Shown here piece by piece: positions 7,964-15,317 of a stretch of 64,000 nucleotides of DNA; the stretch's first letter is position 1; the number at the start of each line of letters is the position of its first letter. Under the pieces are notes generated by a model, which worked only from the letters and a program-made list of their open reading frames with translations, did no database searches and was not told the DNA's origin. This DNA is from an uncultured Bacteroidia bacterium (GTDB lineage: Bacteria > Bacteroidota > Bacteroidia > Bacteroidales > UBA932). The translations under genes were made by a program, and so were the position numbers. Location of the stretch: positions 1-64,000 of the forward strand of contig CADAIT010000007.1 in the NCBI GenBank assembly GCA_902788095.1, in the 5' to 3' direction.

Positions 7964-8965
7964 CTATTCGACGTTGAGGGTGGCCGATACGGTGTGGGTA
8001 CAGCCACGATAAAATTTGAGGCCGCCGCCGGTTACTGTCCGCGTAGCCGTGTATGTCGTGCTTTCTGAATCGGTTGCGGTGAAAACCAGCTTATTGCCGG
8101 CTTCCTGATCCGCAAAAGTCGAGTTGACCATATAAAGCGTCACCTTCTTTGCTGCGGGAACCTCAATATTGTTCAGGTACAGTGTTTTTCTGGAGTTAAA
8201 TCCGCCACCGGGGGCACTAATAGGACTTTGGACGATATCTACATATTCCCAGCTGGCCCCACGGGCAAAACCAGCATCAGTGTCATCGCTCTTTTTAGCG
8301 GCAAGCTCGAACGAAGTGAGCTTTTTCCCCACCGCGGCATCCGGAAGCGTAATCGTCACCTTCAAGACAGTCATCTGATTGGAAAGGGTGGTGGAAAGTT
8401 TGTTATTTTTGATATCTTCTACATTCACCTCTCCGGACATGATGCAGTAGTTTTTCAAGTGCGAGGCATCGCCGTCGGCTGCTTGTTTCAGCGCCTGATT
8501 GCGAGACTGAATATACGGTTCGCCCACGATAGCCTTCCAAAGGAAACTCACATCTAAGCCGGAATTATTTTTATAGGGCGCCGTAGCATACTCTCCGCCG
8601 CTTTCACTCAATGCCGGATAGATGGCGATGACCTTTACCGGAGAAGCGCCGCCGGTGAAGGTGCCGGTGAAGTCGGCCTTCTCGCGACCGGCCGTACCGG
8701 TGGAAGTGAATTTATCAATGGCGACCACGTTTCCGTTATTGCCGTCAAGCGTAATGACGGATATGCTTTCTTCGGCCTCCCAGGAGGTCAGAAGAACATT
8801 GCCGGAGGGCACATAGTCCACCTTGGTGATCTCGTCGATCCCGGCGGTTAGAGTCATGGGAATACCCACAGGGCCTTGATTTTCCTGTACGGGCGTTTCT
8901 TCATTTTTCTGGCAGGACAGGGCTGCGAAGGCTGCTACGGCAGCAAAAACAAAAATCTTTTTCAT
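7964..8965 (-). CDS. Fimbrillin-like lipoprotein
   Basis: A 333-residue predicted lipoprotein: MKKIFVFAAVAAFAALSCQKNEE with lipobox AALSC and acidic residues soon after the Cys. The body has fimbrillin-type features (TKVDYVPSGNVLLTSWEAEESISVI, DFTGTFTGGASPVKVIAIYPA, YTATRTVTGGGLKFYRGCTHTVSATL). Fimbrillin/FimB-like proteins of Bacteroidales form or cap surface fimbriae after cleavage by gingipain-like proteases; no Mfa/Fim operon partner is present here. The start at 8965 is used because it begins the signal peptide; an upstream start at 8998 would add 11 residues ahead of it. Confidence 0.8.
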   Translation of the reverse strand: MKKIFVFAAVAAFAALSCQKNEETPVQENQGPVGIPMTLTAGIDEITKVDYVPSGNVLLTSWEAEESISVITLDGNNGNVVAIDKFTSTGTAGREKADFTGTFTGGASPVKVIAIYPALSESGGEYATAPYKNNSGLDVSFLWKAIVGEPYIQSRNQALKQAADGDASHLKNYCIMSGEVNVEDIKNNKLSTTLSNQMTVLKVTITLPDAAVGKKLTSFELAAKKSDDTDAGFARGASWEYVDIVQSPISAPGGGFNSRKTLYLNNIEVPAAKKVTLYMVNSTFADQEAGNKLVFTATDSESTTYTATRTVTGGGLKFYRGCTHTVSATLNVE

Positions 8966-9140
8966 GATTGCATCCGGATTAAGAGAGGTTATCGTCAAGA
9001 TTCCAGCCGCCGCCGAAGCCGGGGGTTGTCAGGCCACTCGAAGCAATAATCCCTTCAAGGGAAAAGGACTGTGTTTTGCACTCCGGTGCGGAGTACATTT
9101 CTTTGTAGTTTTTTTCTTTCATAAGCTTATGTGTTTAGAA

Positions 9141-9166
9141 GATTCTTCACTTCGTTCAGAATGACA
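9141..9166 (+). repeat. Dispersed REP-like sequence
   Basis: GATTCTTCACTTCGTTCAGA followed by ATGACA matches a family seen also at 16443, 18928, 20273, 20368, 25036, 26497 and 26527, with the pattern GATTCTTCGCT-n-CGCTCAGAATGACA. Confidence 0.7.
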
Positions 9167-9394
9167 AAGGGCAGCGCCCGGGCATGACAAAGCGCGCGAA
9201 GAGCCCGAAGGTTTCGCGAATTCAATTTGTAAATTGTTGATTATAAAATTATTAGCACCACCCCCCCGAGAAACTGGAGAACGTGCAAGGAATGGAGCAA
9301 TATGTGACTGCGACAGCCATACCGAGCTTCAGCTGATGTGCAAATGTAGCGATTTTTTGCAAATCGGCCAAATCTAGGCAAGGCTTGCCAAGAT

Positions 9395-9425
9395 TTGTTT
9401 TCGCAGGGCTTTTGGATTATCTTTG
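9395..9425 (+). promoter_or_regulatory. Promoter of the BRO-N gene
   Basis: A TTG at 9395-9397 and TATCTTTG at 9418-9425 are separated by 20 bases, a full match to the Bacteroidota -33/-7 promoter, 17 bases before the ATG. Confidence 0.7.
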
Positions 9426-9442
9426 TAGAAAACGATGATGCG

Positions 9443-9895
9443 ATGTCTGATATTGAAAAAATACAGTTGTTCGAAAGCAAGAGAGTCCGGACACTATGGG
9501 TGGAAGAAGAAGACAAGTGGTACTTTGTTCTGGAGGACGTTATCGGTATCCTCACAGAAAGCACCGACCCCAAGCAGTATATCAAGAGAATGAAACTGCG
9601 TGATCCTGAACTCGCTAAAGGGTGGGTACAAATTGTACCCCTCCTTTCGATACAAACAGATGGCGGCCCTCAAAAGATGCGTTGTGCCAATCTGGAAGGG
9701 ATGTTCCGCATTATTCAGTCCATCCCGTCAAAGAAAGCAGAACCGTTCAAACGCTGGATGGCCCTGGAGCAGCTTTACAAGGAAGTGGCACGGGAAACGA
9801 CCGGTTCGCACGCCGGCCTTTACTACTACTGGTGTTACGGCAGCCTGAAGACCAACACCTTCGAGGAGTACACCGTCTCCTCAAAGGCGTTCTGA
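9443..9895 (+). CDS. BRO-N domain protein, short (possible decayed antirepressor)
   Basis: A 150-residue protein with a BRO-N (phage antirepressor-type) domain over about residues 5-110: VRTLWVEEEDKWYFVLEDVI, DPKQYIKRMKLRDPELAKG, RCANLEGMFRIIQSIPSKKAEPFKRWM. Relatives in Bacteroidota, often annotated as Bro-N or DinD-like proteins, are generally longer (roughly 200-280 residues). Here the protein ends soon after the domain in residues unlike the family (LYYYWCYGSLKTNTFEEY), and the end overlaps the convergent DUF4249 gene by 15 bases. It may be truncated. It has its own well-formed promoter, and no other phage gene lies nearby. Confidence 0.7.
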   Translation: MSDIEKIQLFESKRVRTLWVEEEDKWYFVLEDVIGILTESTDPKQYIKRMKLRDPELAKGWVQIVPLLSIQTDGGPQKMRCANLEGMFRIIQSIPSKKAEPFKRWMALEQLYKEVARETTGSHAGLYYYWCYGSLKTNTFEEYTVSSKAF

Positions 9896-10729
9896 GGACG
9901 TATCCAAGAATTTCGCCCTTTCCACGCCATAGCCTATCCAATAGCCAGAAGCGCCGTCCACGTTTCCCTCGAGGGAACTGCGGACGAAGGGCATGTTGAA
10001 TGCGTTTCCGCTCAAAATCATCTCAAAATCGCTCCAGTACGCGAAGGACTTGCTGTCCATGGTGCACAGTTTAATCCACAGGCGGTCTCCCAAACGGATG
10101 TTGGGCAGGTCGATGGAGTCCATCAGGCGCTGGGTGCTGTAAAGGAAAATTTCCGTATAGCCCTCCAGCTGCTCGTCGCTGGCAAAGGCCAGGGCCGAGG
10201 GGTGGTAGTGACTGTCCTTGCCTTCCGTCCGGGTGAATACCTTGTAGTAATTCCCCTTGGGGAGCGGGTCCGTAAACGCGCAGACAACGGTGCACAGGCT
10301 GTCCTTGACCTGACGCACAAAAACCGTATCGATGGGCACCGGTTCCGGAATTACGGTGGTGGCGGTGGCCTTATAGTCCTTATACTCTACCGTAAGGGTA
10401 TAGGTTTTTCCCACTTCCCCCTTCATCCGGCCCGAGGTGAACACGTACGGCGGGAAATAATCGGGGTCGGTCATTCCGGTCAGCACTTCGGTGCGGGTTC
10501 CGTCGCTTACGGTTACCTTGGCCCATTTGGCAATCCTTTCCAGCATGTCTGAGGGCGAAATTTCCTGCTTGTCAACCACCGGGATGGACTCGGACAGCAT
10601 GACCACGGGGGCCGCTCCGTTTTCTATCCATCCCTCCACAACCAGGACAGGGGCGGGCGTTTCCTGCTTCCGGCAGGCGACGGCCGCAAGCAGAAACCAT
10701 ATCGACAAAAGACAACAGGACTTTTTCAT
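9881..10729 (-). CDS. DUF4249 lipoprotein
   Basis: A 282-residue predicted lipoprotein (LLAAVACRKQE) of the DUF4249 family. Recognisable features are LVVEGWIENGAAPVVMLSES, the KVTVSDGTRTEVLT strand pair, GKTYTLTVEYKDYKATATT and VPIDTVFV. DUF4249 genes are normally found directly downstream of a TonB-dependent receptor, as here (3 bases after it). The protein is thought to work with the receptor at the outer membrane, but the ligand is not known. Complete at both ends as far as can be seen. Confidence 0.88.
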   Translation of the reverse strand: MKKSCCLLSIWFLLAAVACRKQETPAPVLVVEGWIENGAAPVVMLSESIPVVDKQEISPSDMLERIAKWAKVTVSDGTRTEVLTGMTDPDYFPPYVFTSGRMKGEVGKTYTLTVEYKDYKATATTVIPEPVPIDTVFVRQVKDSLCTVVCAFTDPLPKGNYYKVFTRTEGKDSHYHPSALAFASDEQLEGYTEIFLYSTQRLMDSIDLPNIRLGDRLWIKLCTMDSKSFAYWSDFEMILSGNAFNMPFVRSSLEGNVDGASGYWIGYGVERAKFLDTSSERL

Positions 10730-10731
10730 AA

Positions 10732-12750
10732 TCAGAAGGTGTGGAAAAAAGCAAGGGAGGGGAGAAAACGCATGTTCAGGACAAAGGGGGCGAAGGTATA
10801 GGCCGAAAAGTCCGGCTTCATGTGAATGCCGTAGCTCAACGCGTTCTTGTTGCCCAAAGCGTTGTACAGGGAAAAATTGAGGCCCGTCTTCCCCTTCGGC
10901 GTACGACGGATATACCAGTTCACCGAAAGGTCCAGCTTGCAGTAGGCGGGCAGCCTGTGGGCATTGTACTCCCCATACTCACAGACCAGGCGGCTGCCCA
11001 GGACATATATGGCGGAGGGGCGCGTATAAGGAGTGCCGGATGCCAGTACGAAAGTGGCGCCGACATCCACCTTTCCGAAATCGTAGGTGGCCACCACATC
11101 CAGCTCGTGCAGGCGTTCGTGCTTGCTGGGATACTCCAGGCCGTCAAAATCGCCGTCGAAGGTGCGGAGGCTGCGGGAGAAGGCGTAGCTCACCCAGCCG
11201 GTAAGGCGGCCGGTGCTTTTCTGAACCATCAGATTGACGCCGTAGGCCCGGCCTTTTCCCCTGCGGGTGCTGGACTCCAGGGAATACGCTCCGTTATACA
11301 AGTCCATGAAATTGCCCACGTATTCCAACTGGTTCCGGAGCATTTTGTAATACACTTCGGCCGATACGGAAACGCCCCGCCAGTTCACGTTGTAAGCCAT
11401 GGAAAAATTGTGGGCCCACTGCGGTGCCTGCACGTCCCCGGCCATTACCCAGAATTCCAGGGGCAGTCCGACGTCCGTAATTCCCAGATTGAAGTTGTTC
11501 TGGCGTTTGATGGCATAGCTGAAATCCAGCTTGCCGGCATTCATAAAATTGGCGGTCAGCTTCACTTCCGGACTCAGGCCCCACCAGCTCTTCTTCTCCG
11601 GACTCAGGTACCAGCTTCCGCTCAAGCCGGCCTTGGCCTGCAGGTAATACCCCAGGTCGCGGCTGTAGTACGCACTCAGGATGGTCTCAAAGGCATGCTG
11701 TACGGGGACGGAGCCGTCGTTGGCGCGGTCGTTCTGATGGCCTTCGCTGTAAGGATTCTGCGGCTGGACGTGATAGTAGGAGAAATGGGCGCCGAAGTCC
11801 CAGTTCTTCCATTTCAGGTTCCCCCGGTAACCATAGTCCCGGATGTGGGAATCCATCTTTGCCGTGATGTTGAACGCGTTGATGACGGGATTCAGGCCGA
11901 AGGTTGTGGCATATACGCTTTGCTTGAGGGTGGCTTCCGGGAAATAGTGTTTCCAGTGAACGGCCCCGAGGGCGTTGTACCATTTCCCCTGGATTTGTTC
12001 CAGAATGCCTCCGTGCAGCTGTCCGTTGTCCAGCGCCCCGAACAAGTCCACCCATACGCTGTCGTTTTTGCCGGGTTTCCACAGCCAGGTAAGGTTGGCG
12101 TCGGTAAAGCCGTAATTCAGGGGATAATCGGCATATTTGAGCCAGTTTCCGTACAGCAGGTTAATGTAGGTGCGGCGCGCACTGACCGTCAGGGCCGACT
12201 TGGAACCCAGCGGAATACTGAGCGTACCCTGCGCATTCAGCAGCCCCACGGAAACCTCTCCGTTTACCCTTCGGGCCAGGGTGTCCCGGAGCCGCATGTC
12301 TATCATGCCGCCCAGGCGGGGCTCCTTCCCGGAAGAAGTCTCAAAACGCATTCCCGTGAAATGAGCCGTATTGAAAACGGAGAACAAGCCCAGCAGGTGG
12401 GTAGCTCCGTAAATGGGGACTCCCTGCTGGGAAATCAGGGTATGGGCATGGTCGCTTCCCTGCATATACAGGCCGCCTTCCAGCTCGGTGTTCAACGACA
12501 CGCTGGGCAGCAGGCGGACAAAACGGATGGGGTCGGCATTGCCCAGGAAAGAAGGGATAGCGGCGATTTTGTTTACATTCACTTCCCCGCTGACACCGCG
12601 GCTGTTCACCACCATCGGCTTTCTCTTCTGCTCGGTAATCACCGATTTTTCCAGGGACAGCTGCGCCACCGTATCCGGAACCTGCGCTGCGGCCCACGGA
12701 CCCGCAAAGATCAGCGCCAAGGACAGTATTTTATTCCGTAGAGAACACAT
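10732..12750 (-). CDS. TonB-dependent outer-membrane receptor (DUF4249-associated type)
   Basis: A 672-residue outer-membrane receptor. A signal peptide (CSLRNKILSLALIFAGPWAAAQ) is followed directly by a plug domain (GGLYMQGSDHAHTLISQQGV, GKEPRLGGMIDMRLRDT) and a beta-barrel ending in aromatic-rich strands with a terminal Phe (LPSLAFFHTF). It lacks the N-terminal carboxypeptidase-regulatory domain found in many relatives (about 800-900 residues), so it is a short form. ATG at 12750 is preferred to an upstream TTG at 12756. It overlaps the preceding lipoprotein gene by 20 bases and is followed 3 bases later by the DUF4249 gene, forming a three-gene operon. Confidence 0.9.
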   Translation of the reverse strand: MCSLRNKILSLALIFAGPWAAAQVPDTVAQLSLEKSVITEQKRKPMVVNSRGVSGEVNVNKIAAIPSFLGNADPIRFVRLLPSVSLNTELEGGLYMQGSDHAHTLISQQGVPIYGATHLLGLFSVFNTAHFTGMRFETSSGKEPRLGGMIDMRLRDTLARRVNGEVSVGLLNAQGTLSIPLGSKSALTVSARRTYINLLYGNWLKYADYPLNYGFTDANLTWLWKPGKNDSVWVDLFGALDNGQLHGGILEQIQGKWYNALGAVHWKHYFPEATLKQSVYATTFGLNPVINAFNITAKMDSHIRDYGYRGNLKWKNWDFGAHFSYYHVQPQNPYSEGHQNDRANDGSVPVQHAFETILSAYYSRDLGYYLQAKAGLSGSWYLSPEKKSWWGLSPEVKLTANFMNAGKLDFSYAIKRQNNFNLGITDVGLPLEFWVMAGDVQAPQWAHNFSMAYNVNWRGVSVSAEVYYKMLRNQLEYVGNFMDLYNGAYSLESSTRRGKGRAYGVNLMVQKSTGRLTGWVSYAFSRSLRTFDGDFDGLEYPSKHERLHELDVVATYDFGKVDVGATFVLASGTPYTRPSAIYVLGSRLVCEYGEYNAHRLPAYCKLDLSVNWYIRRTPKGKTGLNFSLYNALGNKNALSYGIHMKPDFSAYTFAPFVLNMRFLPSLAFFHTF

Positions 12751-13303
12751 TTTCAATAAGGTAATCCATCAAACTCTCCGAGAGCAGGTAGGCATTCAGG
12801 GCATAGGAGGTACCGTCGGCGAAACGCAGTACAAGACTGTATAAGCCGGGTTCATACCCCAACTTGGCCACTTCCATTCCCTGGTCATAGACTTTGACGT
12901 CGGACGCGGCTTCCCAGTCTTCCCAGCGGGTGGACCACACGGGGTTTATCCGGCCCTTGAAGGCGACTCCGCCGTGCAGGACGGCGCTCACCTCTCCGGA
13001 GACAGGATAGAAGCGGGCTTCCATCGCCTTTTGCCCGTTCCTTTCCAGGCGATATACCACGGCCCCGCGGTCCGCCAGGTCAAGCCGGACGGAGCTGTTG
13101 TCCCAGATAAATCGGCGGGGATTTTTTACTACCGTGGAGTCTATGTCCAAGGCGGCGAAAAACGCGTCGAACGACTCCTCCAGGTGGACTTTCACCTGTT
13201 CCGCCTCCGTGAACGCATGTTCCTGCACCTCCGGAGCGGGTGTTTTTTTACACGCAAAAAACACAACGCCGAGGCAGAAAACAATCAGTATGCTTTTTTT
13301 CAT
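12731..13303 (-). CDS. Lipoprotein of unknown family, first gene of receptor operon
   Basis: A 190-residue predicted lipoprotein (LGVVFFACKKTPAPE). I do not recognise the family. The mature part alternates short beta-rich segments (RFIWDNSSVRLDLADRGAVV, KAMEARFYPVSGEVSAV) and ends in VLRFADGTSYALNAYLLSES. It leads an operon with a TonB-dependent receptor and a DUF4249 protein, so a role beside that receptor at the outer membrane is a reasonable guess. A minus-strand TACTTTTG box lies at 13364-13357. Confidence 0.75.
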   Translation of the reverse strand: MKKSILIVFCLGVVFFACKKTPAPEVQEHAFTEAEQVKVHLEESFDAFFAALDIDSTVVKNPRRFIWDNSSVRLDLADRGAVVYRLERNGQKAMEARFYPVSGEVSAVLHGGVAFKGRINPVWSTRWEDWEAASDVKVYDQGMEVAKLGYEPGLYSLVLRFADGTSYALNAYLLSESLMDYLIENVFSTE

Positions 13304-13356
13304 CGTATCCCTTCTTCTTTTTCAGGCAAATGCCCGATGACTGGTACCTAAACGGG

Positions 13357-13364
13357 CAAAAGTA
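13357..13364 (-). promoter_or_regulatory. -7 promoter box (TACTTTTG)
   Basis: TACTTTTG on the minus strand 53 bases before the ATG of the receptor operon matches TAnnTTTG. Confidence 0.5.
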
Positions 13365-13432
13365 AAAAAATAATCTTTTATATCAAAAATTTTTTCAGAC
13401 TTGGCGGCAGGGGCAAGGTCGGGGATTTTTCG

Positions 13433-13440
13433 TATCTTTG
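13433..13440 (+). promoter_or_regulatory. -7 promoter box of radA (TATCTTTG), leaderless spacing
   Basis: TATCTTTG ends 6 bases before the radA ATG at 13447, leaving almost no untranslated leader. Confidence 0.6.
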
Positions 13441-13446
13441 CGGAGT

Positions 13447-14817
13447 ATGGCAACAAGTGTGAAAAAAACCAAGTCCGTGTGGTTTTGCAGCCAATGCGGC
13501 AATGAATACAGCAAGTGGATGGGCCGATGCCCCGCGTGCGGGGAGTGGAACACCATGGTGGAAAAGGAAGTGGTGACCGGAGGCGGCAAGGCCGCGGCCA
13601 TGACGGTACCCGGGGGCTCCCGGAAGCCGGAACCGCTCAAGGACGTGTCCACCACGCAGGAGGATCGCGTGTCCCTGGGCAGCGCCGAGGTGGACCGCCT
13701 GCTGGGCGGCGGCATCGTGAAGGGGTCGCTGGTGCTGATGGGCGGCGAGCCCGGCATCGGCAAGAGTACCCTTTCGCTGCAACTGCCGCTGCATCGGCCG
13801 GAACTCAAAACGCTCTATGTCACCGGAGAGGAAAGCGTGAAGCAGGTGAAAATGCGGGCGGACCGCCTGGGCGGCGACGCTTCCGGCATTCTCATCTACA
13901 GCGAAACGGACATGGGTGAAATCCTTCGGCAGGCAGAGGAAGCGGCCCCGGATGTGATGATTGTGGACTCCGTACAAACCATGTACTGCCAGCATGTGGA
14001 TTCCACGGCCGGCAGCGTGAGCCAAATCAAGGAAGTGGCGGCCCAGCTGCTGCGTTTTGCCAAGAGCACGGGCATTCCGGTTATCCTGATTGGCCATATC
14101 ACCAAGGAAGGCACCATTGCCGGGCCCAAGGTCTTGGAGCACATTGTGGATGTGGTTCTGCAGTTCGAGGGCGAAAACCGTGGCGCTTACCGGGTGCTGC
14201 GGAGCATCAAGAACCGTTTCGGCTCCACCAGCGAGCTGGCCGTTTTCGAGATGACGGGCAGCGGCCTGCGGGAGGTGGCCAATCCCTCGGAAATGCTCAT
14301 TCCCATGCACGAGGAAGGGCTGAGCGGCACGGCCATAAGCGCCATGCTGGACGGCAACCGGCCGTTCCTGTTCGAGGTGCAGGCCTTGGTGTCCAGCGCC
14401 GTGTACGGCACCGCGCAGCGCAGTGCGACGGGCTTCGACGTGCGCCGACTGAACATGCTGCTGGCCGTGCTGGAGCGTCGTGCCGGCTTCAAGCTGGGCC
14501 AGAAGGACGTGTTTCTGAACATGGCCGGCGGCCTGCGCATCACGGACCCCGCGTGTGACCTGGCCGTCATCTGCGCCGTCCTGTCGTCCACCTTCGACTA
14601 CCCTGTCCCGGCCGATGTCTGCTTTGCCGGCGAGGTGGGCCTGAGCGGCGAAATCCGTCCCGTCTCCCAAGCCGCCCGTCGTGCCGTGGAAGCTGCCCGC
14701 GTGGGCTTCAAACGCATTTTCGTGAGTTCATACACCCACTTCGACCAAAAGCCGCAGGGCATAGAAGTGGTAAAGGTGGCCGATATCCCCGCCCTGGTAC
14801 GCGCATTGTTTAAATAG
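13447..14817 (+). CDS. radA: DNA repair protein RadA
   Basis: A 456-residue protein of full family length. RadA is a RecA-like helicase that promotes branch migration in recombination. Domains in order: N-terminal C4 zinc finger (FCSQCGNEY, GRCPACGEW), RecA-like ATPase with Walker A GGEPGIGKST, the RadA-specific KNRFGS motif in SIKNRFGSTSELAVF, and a Lon-protease-like C-terminal domain (GLRITDPACDLAVICAVLSS, GEVGLSGEIRPV). The ATG at 13447 is preferred over the in-frame TTG at 13438, which lies within the -7 box. It stands at the head of a run of plus-strand housekeeping genes. Confidence 0.97.
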   Translation: MATSVKKTKSVWFCSQCGNEYSKWMGRCPACGEWNTMVEKEVVTGGGKAAAMTVPGGSRKPEPLKDVSTTQEDRVSLGSAEVDRLLGGGIVKGSLVLMGGEPGIGKSTLSLQLPLHRPELKTLYVTGEESVKQVKMRADRLGGDASGILIYSETDMGEILRQAEEAAPDVMIVDSVQTMYCQHVDSTAGSVSQIKEVAAQLLRFAKSTGIPVILIGHITKEGTIAGPKVLEHIVDVVLQFEGENRGAYRVLRSIKNRFGSTSELAVFEMTGSGLREVANPSEMLIPMHEEGLSGTAISAMLDGNRPFLFEVQALVSSAVYGTAQRSATGFDVRRLNMLLAVLERRAGFKLGQKDVFLNMAGGLRITDPACDLAVICAVLSSTFDYPVPADVCFAGEVGLSGEIRPVSQAARRAVEAARVGFKRIFVSSYTHFDQKPQGIEVVKVADIPALVRALFK

Positions 14818-14861
14818 CGTAAAAATGGTATCTTTGTGAATTGTTATAGAATTTTTGAGAT

Positions 14862-15173
14862 ATGGCCAAACTGTTCAATTTCGGGTTTTTCGGAACCCCC
14901 GAACACCGGGTATTCAACTACAAGCCCCGGTACTATGACCCGGAGGAGGAGAAACGCCGCCAGATGTTCGGGGACGTGGACGGCACCAATGAGGAGGCGC
15001 GCAAGAAGGGAGAATATGTGCCCGGCAGCAGCCTGCGCGGGGCTTTCCGCGGCGGCAACTACCAGAAAACCCGCTCGGACATGCGCACCGTCCACACCAT
15101 CATCACCATTATAACGGCGGTGCTCATCGTGCTGGTGCTCATTTATATCTCCAAGTTCTTTGAATTGCTATAA
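14862..15173 (+). CDS. Small C-terminally anchored membrane protein
   Basis: A 103-residue protein with a charged N-terminal region (VFNYKPRYYDPEEEKRRQMF) and one C-terminal transmembrane helix (IITIITAVLIVLVLIYISKFF). I recognise the sequence type as a conserved Bacteroidota protein found just before mutL, but no function is established that I know of. It sits between radA and mutL on the same strand, 45 bases after radA. Confidence 0.75.
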   Translation: MAKLFNFGFFGTPEHRVFNYKPRYYDPEEEKRRQMFGDVDGTNEEARKKGEYVPGSSLRGAFRGGNYQKTRSDMRTVHTIITIITAVLIVLVLIYISKFFELL

Positions 15174-15184
15174 CATGAGTGGAA

Positions 15185-15303
15185 GGTTCTATACCCTCTG
15201 AAACCTATGGCCACCCTCGGCCATATTAGAGGGAGGGGCCCGCCGCGAAGCGGTGGGAGGGACGAGGAGCAAAGCGACGAAGGGTTTCAGAGGGTATAGA
15301 ACC
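15185..15303. repeat. 119-bp element with 21-bp perfect inverted ends
   Basis: The segments 15185-15205 and 15283-15303 are exact reverse complements over 21 bases (GGTTCTATACCC at the outer left, GGGTATAGAACC at the outer right). The 77 bases between them include a smaller hairpin (CCGC GAA GCGG). The right arm ends 14 bases before the mutL ATG. It could be a small non-autonomous mobile element, or a long hairpin in the mutL leader. Confidence 0.8.
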
Positions 15304-15317
15304 TGGAACGACAAAAT

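Larger units (their letters stand above)
8966..9442. other. Intergenic region with a REP-like sequence and a promoter
   Basis: This 477-base gap contains one dispersed REP-like sequence (9141-9166) and the BRO promoter (9395-9425). I see no gene in the rest; a run of seven to eight C at about 9261-9268 and an AT-rich stretch near 9220-9255 are the only other features. Confidence 0.6.

Noticed and set aside
10741-12741. A 666-codon open frame on the plus strand
   Set aside because: It is the antisense shadow of the TonB-dependent receptor, which has a signal peptide, plug and barrel. The plus-strand product resembles nothing and has no promoter or ribosome-binding site.
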